Source: G965222335 sp965222335
Lineage (GTDB): Bacteria > Pseudomonadota > Gammaproteobacteria > Pseudomonadales > Halieaceae
Direction: 5' to 3'
Assembly (NCBI GenBank): GCA_965222335.1
Contig: OZ244944.1
Coordinates: forward strand, 992,001 to 1,056,000
Length of the DNA: 64,000 bases
The notes under the pieces were generated by a model. The model saw nothing but the letters and a program-made list of their open reading frames with translations, had not been told where the DNA came from and did no database searches. Every line of letters begins with the position of its first letter. Positions within the stretch are counted from its first letter, which is position 1. Below are positions 1 through 9,500 of this stretch, one piece after another. Position numbers and translations under genes: made by a program.

Positions 1-1
1 A

Positions 2-322
2 CTCATGCTGTTCATGGAACCGGGTTACATGCTGATGGTGGTGGCCTGCACCAGCATCGGCCTCGCCGCCGGGGGCATGCTGCCGGTGTGGGGCGCGATG
101 CTGGCCGAGGTCTTCGGGGTGGTCAGCTACGGCCGGGTGATGGGGCTGATGAACCCGCTGATCACGATGCTGGTGATGCCGGGCTTCGTGATCACCGGTT
201 ATCTCTTTGATACCACTGGCAGCTACCAGAGTGCCTTCGTGATGTACCTGGTGCTGCTGGGCATCTCAGCGCTGGTCCTGACCCGCCTGCGGATCCCGGC
301 GCCGGAGGACGTGCCGGCCTGA
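2..322 (+). CDS. MFS transporter, C-terminal fragment (5' end outside window)
   Basis: The reading frame is open from the first bases of the window, so this is the last ~106 codons of a longer gene. It shows three hydrophobic segments: one starting near the first residues (MVVACTSIGLAAGG), one around residues 55-75 and one near the C-terminus (YLVLLGISALVLTRL). They are joined by short polar loops. The loop residues GRVMGL and the segment ending GYLFDTTGSY resemble the last helices of major facilitator superfamily permeases of the monocarboxylate/oxalate type. The substrate cannot be told from this part. The stop codon lies in the loop of a perfect hairpin and faces the convergent fadE gene 10 bp away. 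Confidence 0.7.
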   Translation, partial: LMLFMEPGYMLMVVACTSIGLAAGGMLPVWGAMLAEVFGVVSYGRVMGLMNPLITMLVMPGFVITGYLFDTTGSYQSAFVMYLVLLGISALVLTRLRIPAPEDVPA

Positions 323-330
323 GCCGGCAC
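311..330. terminator. Stem-loop between convergent MFS gene and fadE
   Basis: An 8-bp perfect inverted repeat (GTGCCGGC / GCCGGCAC) with a 4-nt loop CTGA. The loop contains part of the stop codon of the MFS gene. It lies between two convergent genes and could end transcripts from both sides. There is no clear T-tract, so it may act as a processing or stability hairpin instead of a full intrinsic terminator. Confidence 0.45.
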
Positions 331-332
331 AC

Positions 333-2735
333 CTACAGTTTCTCGAAGTCGTCCGTCAGCAGGCAGTCAAAGCGCAGGGCGTCGTACTGGCGCACGCCCG
401 CCGCCGCCTCTTCACTGAGCACCTCGCGGGCCACCGCGTCATCCAGGGCCTCCTCGAGATCGTCGCCGTGAATCTCGCCCTTGCTGCGGGCACGGTTGAA
501 GCGCTGCCAGTCATCGTCCACGCGCAGCAGGGTCTGGTAGGTGTGCTCCACCCGGCCCACGGCATCCTCCGGGTCATCACTGACGTAGATGCGCGAAGCC
601 AGCAATTCACGCACCGGGTTGGGCTCCATGATCAGGTCGCCAAGACCGCGGATCTGCTCGTCTGAGGGCGCCGGGTACCGACCCCCCAGCGGGAAACACA
701 TCACGCGCAGGGCCAACCCCAGCCAGCGCACCGGGAAGTTGGAGAGGAAGCCCAGCAGGGCCGTCTCGGCCTTGTGGAAGGCCTGGGTCAGGGCGAAGTC
801 CGCATGCGCGTCCAGCGCCTCTCCCGGCTGCTGGTGCTCACGGAACTTCAGGATCGCGCAGGCAATAAACAGCTGGCTGTGCACATCGCCAAGGCGCGCT
901 GACAGCAGCTCGCGACGCTTGAGGTCACCGGCAAGCACCCCGAGCGCCACGTCGGAACAGACCGCGAGCGCGGCGCTCATGAGATTGATTTGCTGGTACC
1001 AGCGCTTACCGAAGGCATCTGCACCGGCGGGCGTGGGGCTGAAGCGGGCACCCGAGAAGCTGAATAACTTCAGCCGCGTGATATTCGAGAAGACGTGCCC
1101 CAGGTGCTGCATGAACAGAGGGTCGAAGGCGCGCAGGCCGTCCTCGGGGTCCTCCTGTTGCAGCGTGAGCATTTCATCCACCAGGTAGGGATGGCAGCGC
1201 ATGGCCCCCTGGCCAAAGATCATCAGGGAGCGGGTCAGGATATTGGCGCCCTCCACCGTGATCGCTACCGGAATGCCGCGGTAGGGGAAGGCCAGGAAGT
1301 TGCGCGGACCCATCTGGATCGCGCGCCCGCTGACCACGTCCATCCCGTGGTTGACGCTGGTGCGCATCAACTCCGTGGCATGGTACTTGGCCATCGCGGT
1401 GATCACCGAGGGCGCTCCGTCGTCCAGGCTGCGGGTCACCAGCTCACGCATTGCCTCCAGGGTAAAGGCGGTGGCGGCAATGTCGGCAGTCGCCTCCTGC
1501 ACCCCTTCGAACTTGCCCACCTCCAGGTTGAACTGGCGGCGGATACGGGAAAAAGCGCCCACGGTCAGGTAATTCAGTTCGCCGCTGGCGGTGGCCAGGG
1601 CCGGCAGGGAGATACCTCGGCCGACACCCAGGCACTCGATCAGCATGCGCCAGCCCTTGCCGGCCATGCTCGCGCCGCCGATGATCCAGTCCAGCGGGAT
1701 AAACACGTCCTCGCCAATAATGGGGCCGTTCTGGAAAGGCGTGCCCGGGTTGTGCCGGGTACCGATCTTGACCCCGGGATGGTTGGCGGGCAGGAGGGCA
1801 CAGGTGATCCCGTAGTCCTGTTTGTCAGGATCGCCCATCAGGCCGTCGGGATCGCGCAGCTGGAACGCCAGGCCGACCACGGTCGCTACCGGCGCCAGGG
1901 TAATCCAGCGCTTGCGGAACGTTAGGCTCAGACCGAGGACTTCCTCGCCTTCAAACTCACCGCGACAAACGACGCCTACATCGGGGATGGCGCCGGCGTC
2001 GGAGCCGGCTTCGGGCCCCGTGAGGCCGAAGCAGGGAATCTCCTCGCCAGAGGCCAGGCCGGGCAGCCAGCGCTGCTTCTGCTCATCGGTGCCGTACTTC
2101 ATCAGCAGCTCGCCCGGGCCGAGAGAATTGGGCACCATCGCCGTGACCGCGCCGGTGATGGAGCGACTGGCGATCTTGCTCATGACCCGGCTCTGGGCGT
2201 AGGGGCTGAAGTCGCGGCCACCGTATTCACGCGGGATAATCAGGCCGAGAAAGCCCTTGTCCTTGATGAACTGCCAGGCTTCCTCGGACAGGTCCTTGGC
2301 CAGGTGTACTTCCCACTCATTGATCAGGCCACACAGGGTCTCTACCTCGTCGTCGAGGAAGGCCTGTTCCTCGGCTGTCAGCTTTGGTGGCTGGATCGCG
2401 CGAAACTTGTCCCAGTCCGGGCGGCCGCTGAACAGGTCTTTCTCCCACCAGGTGGTGCCGGCGTCCAGCGCCTCCTGCTCGGTTGAGCTCATCGGCGGCA
2501 TGCCCCGCTGAAGCACGCCGTAGACCGGGCGGCTGAGCAGGGACAGGCGCGCCGGCGCGTAATTAAGTACCGCCACTGCGCCCAACACCGGCACCAGGAC
2601 CCACCACATACCCGGCGTGAACTGGGCCAGCACAAACAACGCGCCAACCAGGATCACCGAGCCGGCGAACAGGCTCGCCCGGTAGTAGAGCAGTGCTGCC
2701 AGCACGGCAATGGCGATCAGGATTGATAACAACAT
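333..2735 (-). CDS. fadE: Long-chain acyl-CoA dehydrogenase FadE
   Basis: 800-residue acyl-CoA dehydrogenase of the large FadE class (E. coli FadE is about 814 residues). It catalyses the first, FAD-dependent oxidation step of fatty-acid beta-oxidation. The N-terminus has two hydrophobic segments (about residues 1-60) typical of the membrane-associated FadE class. The acyl-CoA dehydrogenase core follows: the FAD/substrate region has CFGLTGPEAGSDAGAIPD near residue 235, and TVEGANILTR near residue 490 matches the region holding the catalytic glutamate. A C-terminal DUF1974-type extension makes up the remaining ~250 residues. It is monocistronic, convergent with the MFS gene and divergent from hsp20. 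No FadR-like operator was identified by eye. Confidence 0.93.
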   Translation of the reverse strand: MLLSILIAIAVLAALLYYRASLFAGSVILVGALFVLAQFTPGMWWVLVPVLGAVAVLNYAPARLSLLSRPVYGVLQRGMPPMSSTEQEALDAGTTWWEKDLFSGRPDWDKFRAIQPPKLTAEEQAFLDDEVETLCGLINEWEVHLAKDLSEEAWQFIKDKGFLGLIIPREYGGRDFSPYAQSRVMSKIASRSITGAVTAMVPNSLGPGELLMKYGTDEQKQRWLPGLASGEEIPCFGLTGPEAGSDAGAIPDVGVVCRGEFEGEEVLGLSLTFRKRWITLAPVATVVGLAFQLRDPDGLMGDPDKQDYGITCALLPANHPGVKIGTRHNPGTPFQNGPIIGEDVFIPLDWIIGGASMAGKGWRMLIECLGVGRGISLPALATASGELNYLTVGAFSRIRRQFNLEVGKFEGVQEATADIAATAFTLEAMRELVTRSLDDGAPSVITAMAKYHATELMRTSVNHGMDVVSGRAIQMGPRNFLAFPYRGIPVAITVEGANILTRSLMIFGQGAMRCHPYLVDEMLTLQQEDPEDGLRAFDPLFMQHLGHVFSNITRLKLFSFSGARFSPTPAGADAFGKRWYQQINLMSAALAVCSDVALGVLAGDLKRRELLSARLGDVHSQLFIACAILKFREHQQPGEALDAHADFALTQAFHKAETALLGFLSNFPVRWLGLALRVMCFPLGGRYPAPSDEQIRGLGDLIMEPNPVRELLASRIYVSDDPEDAVGRVEHTYQTLLRVDDDWQRFNRARSKGEIHGDDLEEALDDAVAREVLSEEAAAGVRQYDALRFDCLLTDDFEKL

Positions 2736-2835
2736 GAGGGTTCCTCCGGGAACGCTGAACGCGCGAATACGGTCATTACTCTGGCACAGTTTAGCGGGAT
2801 GGACCAGCGAGTGCAGCGATGGTGGGCGTGGCAGG

Positions 2836-2865
2836 CCCTTGAAAAAACACCGCCAGACCCTATAT
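2836..2865 (+). promoter_or_regulatory. Putative sigma-32 heat-shock promoter of hsp20
   Basis: CCCTTGAAA (2836-2844) followed after 13 nt by CCCTATAT (2858-2865). This matches the gammaproteobacterial RpoH consensus (cCTTGAA, 13-17 nt, CCCCATnT) closely. It would start transcription near 2872, about 80 nt before the hsp20 start codon. The downstream gene is a classic RpoH target, which supports the call. Confidence 0.8.
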
Positions 2866-2871
2866 CAAACA

Positions 2872-2951
2872 GTGCCCGGCCGGGTCTTACCCAGAGCGGC
2901 CCAGGGCAAACAAACTGTGTTTAACGTGTTGCTTCTTAGCGAGGATATGTC
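2872..2951 (+). promoter_or_regulatory. Candidate ROSE-like RNA thermometer in the hsp20 leader
   Basis: The predicted 80-nt leader folds into consecutive hairpins. Hairpin one spans 2873-2908 with nested stems TGCCC/GGGCA, GGCC/GGCC and GGGT/ACCC. A small stem AAAC/GTTT covers 2912-2922. The last hairpin, next to the start codon, pairs TTGCT (2929-2933) with AGCGA (2938-2942) across a 4-nt loop. It overlaps the Shine-Dalgarno GAGGA (2941-2945). ROSE thermometers of alphaproteobacterial and enterobacterial small heat-shock genes carry a U(U/C)GCU motif paired with the SD in the last hairpin. Sequence, position and gene context all fit. The folding itself is my manual inference. Confidence 0.6.
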
Positions 2952-3419
2952 ATGAACACCATTGATTTTGCACCACTGTATCGTAACAGCGTCGGTTTCG
3001 ACCGTATGGCCAACCTGCTGGATGCCGCCTTCCGCGGAGATTCAGCCGGCACCAGCTATCCGCCCTACAATATCGAGTCCCTGGACGACACGCGCTACGC
3101 GATCACGATCGCCGTGGCCGGCTTCCAGCGCAGTGAGCTCGACATCCATGTAGAGCGCGGCGTGCTGACCGTGAGCGGCCGCAAGGCGGAAGAAGGCGAC
3201 CGCAAGTACCTCTATCGTGGCATCGCCAACCGCGCTTTCGAGCGGAAGTTCAACCTGGCGGAGCACGTCGAGGTAACCAGCGCCTCCCTGGACAACGGTC
3301 TGCTGACCATCAGCCTGGTCAAGGAGTTGCCCGAGGCCATGAAACCGCGGCAGATCGCCATCGACTCGGCAGCGCTGGAGCACGACCAGGACACTGATCG
3401 CCAGAACGAAGCTGCCTGA
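2952..3419 (+). CDS. ibpA: Small heat-shock protein, Hsp20/IbpA family
   Basis: 155-residue protein with an alpha-crystallin domain (about residues 35-125), matching the IbpA/IbpB family (137-142 residues in E. coli). Features seen: the N-terminal IbpA-type stretch FAPLYRNSVGFDRM, the central YNIESLDDTRYAITIAVAGF, and LTVSGRK. The C-terminal part has GLLTISL. It would act as an ATP-independent holdase that binds unfolding proteins in the cytoplasm until DnaK/ClpB take over. The start ATG follows SD GAGGA by 6 nt. Regulation appears two-layered: an RpoH-type promoter and a ROSE-like leader. A strong inverted repeat lies just downstream. Confidence 0.93.
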   Translation: MNTIDFAPLYRNSVGFDRMANLLDAAFRGDSAGTSYPPYNIESLDDTRYAITIAVAGFQRSELDIHVERGVLTVSGRKAEEGDRKYLYRGIANRAFERKFNLAEHVEVTSASLDNGLLTISLVKELPEAMKPRQIAIDSAALEHDQDTDRQNEAA

Positions 3420-3443
3420 CCAACCCGGCCCGCTCCCCGCGCG

Positions 3444-3505
3444 GGCCAAAAAAAGGGGTCAGATCCCTTTTTCTTGAAAAAGGGATCTGACCCCTTTTTT
3501 TGGCC
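3444..3505. repeat. Perfect 30-bp inverted repeat acting as bidirectional terminator
   Basis: Two perfect 30-nt arms (3444-3473 and 3476-3505) with a 2-nt loop. Each arm contains the core GGGGTCAGATCCC flanked by A/T runs. On either strand the hairpin is followed by T-rich sequence (CTTTTTCTT on plus). It lies between the convergent hsp20 and amidohydrolase genes, so it should terminate both. GGGGTCAGATCCC-type cores recur as interspersed palindromes in many gammaproteobacterial genomes. I therefore suspect a REP-like mobile repeat co-opted as terminator, but only one copy is present here. Confidence 0.8.
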
Positions 3506-3511
3506 TTTTTC

Positions 3512-5224
3512 TTAGTCCCAGCTGCCGTGGACGAGTTGTCCGTCCATCACGGTCACCTCAACTTCTGCCTCGTGGATACGGTAGACATCCATTTCGAACA
3601 GGTTGTCTGACAACACCACGAGGTCTGCCTGCTTGCCGGCCTCCAGCGAGCCGATGCTGTTTTCCAGGCGCAGCTGGTAGGCGGCGTCGCGGGTGTAGCC
3701 CTTGATCGCCTGTTCCAGGGAAATCCGCTCGCTGGCTTTCGGCTGGACCGGAAAATCGCTGTCGCCCGCGGGCTGGCGGGTCATTGCCATCTCGATGTTG
3801 TACAGGGGGTTCAGGCCGTCCAGGCCGATCCAGCTGGCCGGGTAGTCGCTGCCCAGGGTCACCCGGGCGCCGCCGGCGGCGATCGAGGCCAGGGGGTAGT
3901 GCTGGGCCAGGCGCTCCTTGCCCAGGAATTCCTCGGCGATGTCGTCATACACGTACCAAGTGGGCGTGGACTGGGCAATCACCCCGAGGCTGCCAAAGCG
4001 CGAGACATCATCCGGGTTGACGATTTGCACATGGCACAAAGTGAATCGCGAATCGCTGTCCGGTACCTGGGCACGCACCTGTTCCACCATGTCCAGCCCC
4101 AATCTCACCGCGGCATCTCCCAGGGTATGCAGGTGGACATCGGTATCATCTCGGGCTGCCTGCAACACGACCGCACGGGCCTGGGCCGCGGGCACCAGCA
4201 GCTCCGCCATATGCCCCTCCGGCTCGCGATAGGGCTCGAGCATGAAAGCAGTCTGCGCCTCCACAGTGCCGTCCAAAGATATCTTCAGGACCCGAAGATC
4301 AAAAAATTCCGAATGAAATCGGTCTTGCAGGGAAGCCAGGTCGCTCAGCGCAGTCCCCAGCGAGGTTTCATTGTTGACGTAGTGCGAGCCCACGATTCGC
4401 AGCGGCAGATCATCCTCAGCCACGAGCCGGTCCATCAGTGAGAGGTTCATTTCGTCGACCCCCATACCCGCATCAAAAGCAGCGGTGATACCCATTGCTG
4501 ACATGGTCTGGAGAAAGGAATCTGCGCCGCGAGCGAGCAGCTCCGGCGTCATGCCACCGAGTTTCTCAATCACCCATTCGAAGGCATCGCTTTCGATCAG
4601 CCAGCCCGTCGGCCGCCCGTCCGGATACCGCTTGTAGTAGTGTCGCCCGGGTTGTGGATCCTGAGTATCGCCGGTCAGCCCGACCTTGCGCATCGCCGCT
4701 GTATTAATCCACGCCGTGTGACCTCCCTCGTCGATCAGTATCACCGGCCGGTCCGAGACCACCTCATCCAGTTGCTCTGCGGTAGGGCCCTGCTTGCCAA
4801 AAGCTGCGCCCAGGAAGCCGTTGCCGATCACCGGGTTCTGCTGCGGGTAGGCTGCGGCGTGCGCCGCCACCGCCGCCAGCACCTCCTCGGGGCTCATTTC
4901 CGGCCCGAGTTTGGCCGCATGAACTGTGGGGAAAGTTGACGCAACATGCATATGCGTGTCGATAAACCCAGGCAGCACCAGGCGCCCACCCATATCGACC
5001 CGCCGGGTGCCCGCGTCGATGTGCGCGGCAGCACCGTCGGCCGCTCCCACGTAGCTCAGGGTGTCACCCTCAATAGCGATGACCTCTGCCCAGGGCTGTT
5101 GCGGATCAGCGGTATAGACCCGGGCATTCTCCAGGAGCAGGTCGGCGGCCGAGAGGGCGGGCGCCGCCATGGACCAGAGGGCGGGCAGGCAGAGCAGAAA
5201 AAGTCGCTGGGTTAGTGTGGTCAC
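3512..5224 (-). CDS. Exported metal-dependent amidohydrolase (YtcJ-like family)
   Basis: 570 residues. An N-terminal signal peptide (about residues 1-26, ending ALSAAD) predicts export. The mature part is an amidohydrolase-superfamily TIM barrel of the COG1574/YtcJ type. Visible ligands: the HxH pair in FIDTHMHV (about residues 88-93), LKISLDGTVE (about residue 310; the lysine may bridge the metals), histidines in VHLHTLGDAAV and LCHVQIV, and aspartate in LGSDYPASW (about residue 465). A C-terminal composite beta-sandwich strand (GKQADLVVLSDN) is typical of the superfamily. Family members hydrolyse N-substituted formamides or amides, but the substrate here is unknown. Divergent from the RND operon. 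Confidence 0.85.
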   Translation of the reverse strand: MTTLTQRLFLLCLPALWSMAAPALSAADLLLENARVYTADPQQPWAEVIAIEGDTLSYVGAADGAAAHIDAGTRRVDMGGRLVLPGFIDTHMHVASTFPTVHAAKLGPEMSPEEVLAAVAAHAAAYPQQNPVIGNGFLGAAFGKQGPTAEQLDEVVSDRPVILIDEGGHTAWINTAAMRKVGLTGDTQDPQPGRHYYKRYPDGRPTGWLIESDAFEWVIEKLGGMTPELLARGADSFLQTMSAMGITAAFDAGMGVDEMNLSLMDRLVAEDDLPLRIVGSHYVNNETSLGTALSDLASLQDRFHSEFFDLRVLKISLDGTVEAQTAFMLEPYREPEGHMAELLVPAAQARAVVLQAARDDTDVHLHTLGDAAVRLGLDMVEQVRAQVPDSDSRFTLCHVQIVNPDDVSRFGSLGVIAQSTPTWYVYDDIAEEFLGKERLAQHYPLASIAAGGARVTLGSDYPASWIGLDGLNPLYNIEMAMTRQPAGDSDFPVQPKASERISLEQAIKGYTRDAAYQLRLENSIGSLEAGKQADLVVLSDNLFEMDVYRIHEAEVEVTVMDGQLVHGSWD

Positions 5225-5400
5225 AGTCCGGTCTCCCGTTAGCAGTGGAACGATTGAAGTTCACAGATACGCCCTGGTGTCGCAATACCCCTCCGGGGTA
5301 AGACACCAAGTAATTCACAGCCACGGACAGGCGTTTCATGGCAGTATATGGCGAAAAAAGGATCCCGTCGGTCGCCGCACGGGGTCGCAAGAGGGAATTT

Positions 5401-6594
5401 ATGGCAACACAGATAAAGCGCGTGCTCGCCCCCCTGCTGGTACTGGCGGCCGGCATTGGCATCTACCAGCTCTTGCAGGTCACCGCACCGGAACCGGCGC
5501 AGTCGGAGGATGCGGCGCGCCCGGTCAGCGTCTACACCGCGCCCGTGGCAGAGCAGAGCGTCACCCTCGACGTCACCACCCAGGGCGAGGTCAGGCCGCG
5601 CACCTCACTGGACCTGGTCGCCCAGGTCAGCGGCCGCATCGTCGCGGTCTCGCCGGAGTTTACCGAGGGCGGCGTGATCGTACCGGGGGAACCCCTGCTG
5701 GAAATCGAGGACACGGATTATCGCCTGGCGCTGCACGAGGCCGAGGCCCGGGTCGCCCAGGCCCGGGTCGCGGTGGAGCAGGCCCTGGCCGACGCCGATG
5801 TCGCCCGCAAGCAGCTGCGCAATGATCCCGACCCCTCGCCCCTTGCCTTGAAGGAACCCCAGGTCGCCCAGGCACGCGCACAGCTGGCGGCGGCCGAAGC
5901 CGGGCTGGAGCAGGCCCAGGTCGATCTGGCACGGACCCGGATCAGCCTGCCCTTTGCCGGCCGACTCACCGCGACCCGGGTAGACCGGGGCCAGTTCATC
6001 AGCGCGGGCACGGTGCTGGGCTCCGCCTTTGCCACCGACGTGGTGGAGGTGCGCCTGCCCTTCAGTGACCAGCAGCTGGCGGCCCTGGGCCTGCCCATTG
6101 GCTATAGTGCCGCCGAGGACGAGGGCATGCCGGTCAGCCTGAAGGCGCGGGTCGCCGGCGCGGCGCAGACCTGGCAGGGCCGCTTGACCCGGCTGGACGC
6201 CGCGATCGATCCCGATACCCGGGCCCTCTACGGCCTGGTAGAGGTGCCCTCTCCCTACGCCCTGAATGTTTCGGACCAGGGTATGCCCCTGGCCGTGGGC
6301 CTGTTCGTGGAGGCCAACGTGACCGGCCGGCGCCTGCCCCGGGCCAGTGTGATCCCGGCCGAGGGTCTGCGTGCGGGGGACACGGTCTACCTGATCGACG
6401 CCGAAGGCAGCCTGGAAATACGCGAAGTCAGCGTGGCCCATCGCTCTGCCACGCGTGCGGTGATCAGTGACGGCCTGCGCGCCGGCGAACAGGTCGTGGT
6501 GTCCGCAATTCGCAATCCCATCGCCGGCATGGCGGTGATTGGCCTGACCGACCCCAAAAATTCCACCAACACTGCCGATCGGGCGGGTAGCTGA
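5401..6594 (+). CDS. RND efflux periplasmic adaptor (membrane fusion protein)
   Basis: 397 residues from the ATG at 5401, preceded by SD GAGGG at 5391. The frame is open further upstream but lacks a better start. An N-terminal hydrophobic segment (KRVLAPLLVLAAGIGIYQLL) anchors the protein in the inner membrane. Next come a lipoyl/barrel-sandwich half (about residues 60-105, LVAQVSGRIVAVSP), a short alpha-hairpin rich in Ala/Gln/Glu (105-180), and a second lipoyl half (RTRISLPFAGRLTATRVDRGQFISAGT). Beta-barrel and membrane-proximal domains follow. This is the HlyD/AcrA fold. It would link the RND pump encoded 1 nt downstream to an outer-membrane channel. No TolC-like gene is adjacent. Confidence 0.9.
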   Translation: MATQIKRVLAPLLVLAAGIGIYQLLQVTAPEPAQSEDAARPVSVYTAPVAEQSVTLDVTTQGEVRPRTSLDLVAQVSGRIVAVSPEFTEGGVIVPGEPLLEIEDTDYRLALHEAEARVAQARVAVEQALADADVARKQLRNDPDPSPLALKEPQVAQARAQLAAAEAGLEQAQVDLARTRISLPFAGRLTATRVDRGQFISAGTVLGSAFATDVVEVRLPFSDQQLAALGLPIGYSAAEDEGMPVSLKARVAGAAQTWQGRLTRLDAAIDPDTRALYGLVEVPSPYALNVSDQGMPLAVGLFVEANVTGRRLPRASVIPAEGLRAGDTVYLIDAEGSLEIREVSVAHRSATRAVISDGLRAGEQVVVSAIRNPIAGMAVIGLTDPKNSTNTADRAGS

Positions 6595-6595
6595 G

Positions 6596-9500
6596 ATGTC
6601 CCGGCTGATAGGCTGGTGGTGCAATAACCCGGTCGCCGCCAACCTGCTGATGGTGGGAATCCTGCTCGCGGGCGTGATGGGCTTCCTGGCGATGGAGCGG
6701 GAGGCTTTCCCCCAGTTCGTGATCAACCAGGTCAACGTCGAGGTCAACTGGCCCGGGGCTGCGCCCCAGGAGGTGGAGGAACAGGTCATCCTGCGTATCG
6801 AGGAATCCCTCAAAGACCTCGACAGCGTCAAGCGAGTGACCTCCACCGCCAGCGAGGGCAGTGGTCGCATCGATGTTGCCACCTGGACCTACGTCGATAT
6901 CAACGATTTCCTCAATGAGGTCAAGAATCGCGTGGATGCGGTGATCGGCCTGCCCCGGGATATCGAGCCACCGAAGGTCAAGCGCACGGAATTCCGCGAG
7001 GAGATGATCCGCGTTGCGGTGCACGGCGAGGTCGGTGAACGCGAATTGACCCGCCTGGCGGAGGATCTGCGGGACCAGATGGCCGCCCTGCCCTATATCT
7101 CCATCGTCAACCTCTTCGGCACCCGGCGCGAGGAGGTAACGGTAGAGCTCTCCGAGGACTCCATGCGGCGCTACGGAGTGAGCTTCGACCAGGTCGCCGC
7201 AGCGATCCGTGGCAGCTCCATCAACCTGTCTTCAGGCCAGGTCCGCACGGCCACCGGTGATGTGCGCCTGCGCGCGCGCAACCTGGCCGACAGCGCGCGC
7301 GAGTTCGAACAGATCGTGGTGCGGCAAACCGCGGACGGCGCCGTGGTCACGGTAGGTGACGTGGCCCGTGTCATTGACGGCTTTGAAGAGAACGAAATCC
7401 TCGCGACCCTCAACGGTGAGCCAGCGGTCCTGTTGCAGGTGCTGACCACGGATAACATGCAGGTGGTCAAGGCGAGCAACTCGGTCAAGGCCTGGATGGA
7501 AGAAGCGCGCCCCACCCTGCCCCGGGGTGTGGGCCTCAGCCTGTGGTTCGATACTGCCGAAATTTACAAGAGCCGCATGTCGACCATCAGTGAATCGGCG
7601 TATCTCGGTCTGGCCCTGGTATTTCTGGTGCTGATTCTTTCCCTCAGGCCCAAGGTTGCCCTGTGGGTGACTGCCGGTATCGCCGTGGCCTTTATGGGCA
7701 CCTTTTCCCTGCTCCCGGCCAACGACGTGTCCCTCAACGTCATGTCCACCTTCGCCTTCCTGCTGGTCCTGGGGATCGTGGTCGACGATGCCATCGTCGT
7801 GGGCGAAAACATTCACCACCAGGCCCATCTGCGGGGGGGCGGCCCAGCGGCGGCCATCGCCGGTGCCAGCGAGGTAGCCAAGCCGGTCATCTTTGCCGTG
7901 CTGACCACGATGATCGCCTTCGCTCCGTGGTTTTTCCTCGATGTCGAGGGCGGGCACATGACCAAGCAGTTCTCCATCGTGATCACCGTGGCCCTGAGCA
8001 TTTCCCTGATCGAGGCGTTTTTCATCCTGCCGGCGCACCTGCGCCACCTCGAGCACCGCGAACATGTTACCGGCTGGCGGGCGCGCCAGAAGCGGCTGGA
8101 GGAAGGCATCGTGCAGTTTGCCAACACCCGGTACCGGACCCTGATTACTGCGGCCAGCGAGCACCGCTACCTGACGAGCGCCATTTTCTTCGCCCTGTTT
8201 ATGGTCGCGATGGGACTGTTCTCGGCCGGCTGGGTGAAATTCACTTTCTTCCCGGAAGTGGAGAACGAGCAGTTCCATATCAACGTGGTCATGCCCACGG
8301 GCACACCCTATTCCCGCTCCCTGGAAGTCCTGCAGCAGTTGCAGGCGGCGGAGAAAGCCCTGATCGAGGAGGTTGAAGCACAGGCGGGAGCGACGGGCGG
8401 CAGTGGCCAGCTGATCGAGGGCTGGTACACCCGCTCGCGCCGGGACAGCGTGATTGCCATCGTGCGCCTTGCCCCGCCAACGGAGCGGGACCTCTCGGCC
8501 AAGGAGGCGGCCACCCGCTTCCAGGAACTGGTCGGCAACATCCCGGATGCGGACGAGATTGAACTCAACTACACCCTCAATGATCAGGGGCCGGCGATCA
8601 CCTACCTCCTGCGTCACCGGGACATGGAGCTGCTGCGCGCCGCCAGCAATGACCTGCAGGCGCAGCTACGCACCTACGACGGCACCTACTATGTGCGTGA
8701 CAGCCTGCGCGGCGAGTCGGACGAGATTCTCCTGAGCCTGCGCCCCGGGGCGGAAAAGCTGGGGGTCACCCTGGCCCAGGTTTCCAACCAGGTGCGCCAG
8801 GCCTACTACGGTGAGGAGGTACAGCGCCTGCCGCGGGAGAACGGCGATGTGCGGGTGATGGTGAAGTATCCCCAGGCCCTGCGCGAAAACCTCGCCTCGC
8901 TGGAGGACTTCCGCATCCGCACGCCGGATGGCCGCGAGCTACCGCTGTTCTCGGTGGTGGATGTGGAGCTGACCAGCGGTGTGCAGCAGATACAGCGCCG
9001 GGACGGCCAGCGCGTGGTGCGCGTGTCTGCCGAGGTGGATCCCGAACTCACCAGTGACGTCACCCAGGATGTCGTCGACAACTTCCTCCCGGTACTCGAG
9101 GAACGCTACCCGGGCCTGGAAGTGCTGCGCGGGGGCCAGCAGGAAACCCAGGAGGACTTCTTCAACCAGATCACGGCACTGTACGCGGTGGCGCTGTTCG
9201 CCATGTACACCCTGATCGCGGTGGCCTTCCGCTCCTACTGGCTGCCCCTGCTGATTATGACCGCCATCCCCTTTGGCTTCATGGGCGCGGTCTTCGGCCA
9301 CCTGCTCTTCGGGGTGCCGATGGCGCTGTTCTCGTATTTCGGTATCGGCGCAGCCGCCGGCGTGGTGGTCAACGACAACCTGGTGCTGGTGGACTATATC
9401 GGCCGCCTGCGTGCCCAGGGGCGGGATGCACTCAGCGCCGTGGTCGAGGCCGGGGTCTACCGATTCCGGCCGATACTCCTGACCACCGTGACCACCTTTG

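Noticed and set aside
1095..1925. Long plus-strand open frame across fadE (276 codons)
   Set aside because: It lies antisense to a clear acyl-CoA dehydrogenase, and its translation is low-complexity with no domain. High GC content produces such shadow frames.
5338..5400. Upstream ATG (5338) for the RND adaptor
   Set aside because: The resulting extension lies before the membrane anchor and the ATG at 5401 has a better SD (GAGGG).
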